The notes beneath the pieces are model-generated. The model did not search any database and was not told where the DNA came from. It worked only from the letters and a program-made list of their open reading frames with translations. A DNA stretch of 64,000 nucleotides from positions 1 through 64,000 of the forward strand of contig CATWID010000002.1 of NCBI GenBank assembly GCA_958350755.1, given 5' to 3'. Below, piece by piece: positions 61,631-64,000 of the stretch; positions within the stretch are counted from its first letter, which is position 1; each line of letters begins with the position of its first letter. This DNA comes from an uncultured Collinsella sp. (GTDB lineage: Bacteria > Actinomycetota > Coriobacteriia > Coriobacteriales > Coriobacteriaceae). Position numbers and translations under genes: made by a program.

Positions 61631-64000
61631 CTACTCCACCGGCTTGAAGATGGTGGACTGGCCGAAGACGCTGCGGATGAGGGCTTTGGCCTCGTCCTCG
61701 GTCTGCGGGATGCTCGGGGCTGCACCCTGATGGCCGAAGGGGCCGCCCGCACCGGAGTTGGACTCCCAGGGAGCTGCAGGAGCGTCCTCCTCTTTGGGGG
61801 CAGTTGCAGCGGACTTGGGCGCGGACGCCGCACCCGGCACGTCGAACGGAGGCAGATCGTCCCCACCAGCATCGGCAACAAAACCGCCAACCATGGCATC
61901 GTCGTAGGGAACCTGCTCGGATTCCCATGGCGCAGACGGCGCGGCGGGCTGAGCCTTGGGAGCGGACGCGCGCTCGGGCGCTCGGGGCGCGGGCTCGGTC
62001 GGGAGCTTGCCCGTGGCAGGAGCGCCGGCGGGGTTGTCGGAGCGCAGCCAGGGGGCTTTGCCCAGGTCAGACGACTTGGGCGCGGGCGAGGCAGGCTTGG
62101 GCGCGGGTGTCGGAGCAGCCGGTTTGGCCATGACGGGCTTAGGCGCCGACGGGGTCGGCGCCGCTATCGGTGCTGCTTTTGGCTGCGTCGCGCTGGCGCT
62201 CGAGGATGCAGGGGCCGCCGAGGACACGGGTTGCGGGTCCGCAGATACCGCAGCCCGTGCAGATGGAGAATGCTCCTCATGTTGAGGAGCCGGCGTGCCA
62301 CCCCCATCCAGGACATAGTCGACGGTACGACGACCGAAGACCGCACTGACTGTCGGCAGGACCACCGACTGCGTGTCGGCGCGTCCAAGCATCTTGATGG
62401 CAAAGGTCGAGCCCGCGGGGAACGAGACCGTGAGCCTGGAGCCGTCGTCAGCCGTGGCGCGGGCATTGAGCAAAAGCCCCGCGTAGGAAGCCTGACGCGC
62501 CTTGACACGCTCGACAACCTCGGCCCATTTGCGCTGCAGCTCTCCGGCATCCTCGACCGCGGGCGTCTCGGCAGTACCGGCGGCGGCAACCTGGGCGGCA
62601 TTGTTGGACTGGGGCTTAGGTGCCGGAGCGGTGGCAGGCGCGGGAGCCGCAACGGGCTGAGGCGTCGGAGTCGGCGCAGGCTGAGGTGCAGGCGCTGCAG
62701 GCTTGGAAGCTGACACGGACGCAGCACGAGACGCCGGCTGGGCCGCCGGAGCGGCAGCACCGCGATCCCAAGGCATACCGCCCTGGCGCGCGGACGTAGC
62801 AGCAGGGGTAGCAGATGCCGCCGGAGCGGCAGCTCGGGCACCCGAGATAAGCGTCGGCTGCTGGGCGGCAGCGGGTACGGATGCTGCAGGCGCGGCGGCC
62901 TGAGCAGCAGCCACGCTCGCCGGCACCGCGGCATTGGCAACCATGGCCTCCAGGCGCGCCACGCGCTCTGCCAGGGCCTCAATGGTCAGATCGGCCTCGG
63001 GACGTGCCAGACGCGTACAGGCGATCTCGAGCACCAAGCGCACATCGCTCGCGCCCCTCATCTCCAGCGCAGCATCGTCGAGCACCGTCAGCACGCGGGC
63101 CAGGCGGTCGGCCGGATGCTCGCCAAAGACAGCAGCCTCAGCAGCAAGCGCCTCGGCCTGCTCGGAGCCGCCCTCAAACAGCTCGGCACGGGCACCGGCA
63201 ACGCACGCCACGTACACGTCGCGCACGTGCGCCACCAGGTCGCGCGTCAGCTCCAGCAAGTCATTGCCCTCCTCGACCTGGGCGCGAATGAGTCCATAGA
63301 GCTCGGCAACATCGCGCTCGGCAATGGCGCGGGCAAACTCGCCCAGGATCTGGTCCGAAACCTCGCCTAAAAGCGAGCGGGCATCGTCCGCATGCACGGA
63401 ACCATTGCCAAAAACGCTCAGCTGCTCCAGCGTGGAGAGCGCGTCGCGCATGCCGCCCTTGGCATGGCGCGCCACGATGGCCAGCGCCTCGTCGTCGTAA
63501 TCGAAGCCCTCCTGCTCACAAACGTAGGACAGGCGATGTTCGATATCCTCGTTGCCAATGCGATGGAAGTCGAAGCGCTGGCAGCGCGAGAGGATGGTCT
63601 CCAGAATCTTTTGCGGGTCGGTGGTGCACAGCACAAAGATCACGTGCGCCGGCGGCTCCTCGAGCGTCTTGAGCAGCGCGTTAAACGCCGCCGTCGTGAG
63701 CATGTGGACCTCGTCGATGATATAGATCTTGTACTTGCCGCGCACCGGGGCAAAGTTGACGGAGTTGATGATCTCCTCGCGCACATTGTCCACGCCCGTG
63801 CGGCTTGCGGCATCGAGCTCGTAGACGTCCGGGTGGTTGCCCTCGGCGATGAGCTCGCACTCCTCGCAGGTGCCGTCGGGCATGCAGCCGCTTGCGCCCT
63901 CGGCGCGCGCCGCCTCGGCATTGCGGCACAGCAGCGCCTTGGCAAGGATGCGCGCCATGGTGGTCTTACCCGTGCCGCGCGGTCCGCAGAACAGGTAGGC
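61631..64000 (-). CDS. dnaX: DNA polymerase III subunit gamma/tau (5' end outside window)
   Basis: The clamp-loader ATPase that holds the replisome together. The first visible residues AYLFCGPRGTGKTT are the Walker A motif, so about 40 N-terminal residues lie beyond the window edge. Then come the zinc-binding cysteines (CRNAEAARAEGASGC ... GTCEEC), Walker B IIDEVHML, sensor 1 FVLCTTDPQKI with arginine finger ILSRCQ, and the collar domain. From ~residue 360 the chain is a very long Ala/Pro-rich linker (over 250 residues, with PAPKP-like repeats), with a folded segment (RKWAEVVERVKARQASYAGLLLNARA) that resembles the tau domain III-V region. The Ala/Pro-rich tail is a common actinobacterial trait. 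Confidence 0.95.
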   Translation of the reverse strand, partial: AYLFCGPRGTGKTTMARILAKALLCRNAEAARAEGASGCMPDGTCEECELIAEGNHPDVYELDAASRTGVDNVREEIINSVNFAPVRGKYKIYIIDEVHMLTTAAFNALLKTLEEPPAHVIFVLCTTDPQKILETILSRCQRFDFHRIGNEDIEHRLSYVCEQEGFDYDDEALAIVARHAKGGMRDALSTLEQLSVFGNGSVHADDARSLLGEVSDQILGEFARAIAERDVAELYGLIRAQVEEGNDLLELTRDLVAHVRDVYVACVAGARAELFEGGSEQAEALAAEAAVFGEHPADRLARVLTVLDDAALEMRGASDVRLVLEIACTRLARPEADLTIEALAERVARLEAMVANAAVPASVAAAQAAAPAASVPAAAQQPTLISGARAAAPAASATPAATSARQGGMPWDRGAAAPAAQPASRAASVSASKPAAPAPQPAPTPTPQPVAAPAPATAPAPKPQSNNAAQVAAAGTAETPAVEDAGELQRKWAEVVERVKARQASYAGLLLNARATADDGSRLTVSFPAGSTFAIKMLGRADTQSVVLPTVSAVFGRRTVDYVLDGGGTPAPQHEEHSPSARAAVSADPQPVSSAAPASSSASATQPKAAPIAAPTPSAPKPVMAKPAAPTPAPKPASPAPKSSDLGKAPWLRSDNPAGAPATGKLPTEPAPRAPERASAPKAQPAAPSAPWESEQVPYDDAMVGGFVADAGGDDLPPFDVPGAASAPKSAATAPKEEDAPAAPWESNSGAGGPFGHQGAAPSIPQTEDEAKALIRSVFGQSTIFKPVE

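Overview
The window is a 64 kb piece of a high-GC Gram-positive-type chromosome. The gene families present point to an anaerobic gut actinobacterium of the Coriobacteriia, most probably Collinsella. They include pyruvate:ferredoxin oxidoreductase, rubrerythrin, a mannose-family PTS with sugar-phosphate deglycases, LytS/LytR pairs, MetA of the acetyl type and DnaX-EbfC-RecR. The genus call is an inference from gene content and composition; no rRNA is present. There is one tRNA (Asp), no CRISPR array, no prophage and no transposase gene. Most genes lie on the minus strand.

Layout. 0-3.7 kb: a HicAB toxin-antitoxin pair, 5-formyl-THF cyclo-ligase, homoserine O-acetyltransferase and a lactate-type dehydrogenase. 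3.8-18.2 kb: a region that looks devoted to glycated-amine (Amadori product) use. It has three FrlB-like SIS-domain deglycases, three GntR/UTRA regulators, one mannose-family PTS (IIAB, IIC, IID), an EamA transporter, a HAD phosphatase, a YitT membrane protein and an embedded recQ. Repeated operator-like motifs link regulators to likely targets. 18.2-31.3 kb: GNAT acetyltransferase, threonine aldolase, PAP2 phosphatase, Mfd, an AAA/DUF4143 ATPase, Nth, an ABC exporter, RmuC and a nucleotidyltransferase/HTH pair that may be a toxin-antitoxin module. 31.4-35.7 kb: rubrerythrin, a clusterless MutY-like glycosylase, an Rrf2 regulator, tRNA-Asp and a metallophosphoesterase, with two very long perfect inverted repeats. 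35.7-43.8 kb: two paralogous LytS/LytR two-component systems, a GT2 glycosyltransferase, a UMF1-type MFS transporter and a zinc-dependent phospholipase C-like protein. 43.9-51.5 kb: amidohydrolase with APC permease, a C39-like peptidase, a lone carbamate kinase and a second AAA/DUF4143 ATPase behind 34-bp tandem repeats. 51.5-64 kb: three 80-bp tandem repeats, pyruvate:ferredoxin oxidoreductase, an FHA / Ser-Thr kinase / secreted-protein operon, and recR, ebfC and dnaX (dnaX runs off the window edge), with an unrelated gene inserted between ebfC and dnaX.

The most unusual feature is the intergenic DNA. Many gaps carry perfect or near-perfect palindromes. Several families with different arms share the short core GGGACAG. 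They resemble REP/MITE-type non-autonomous elements, but the enzyme that would move them is not in the window. Promising functional leads are the three-deglycase locus with its regulons, the nucleotidyltransferase/HTH pair, the kinase-FHA-secreted protein operon, and the AAA ATPases with repeat arrays just upstream.
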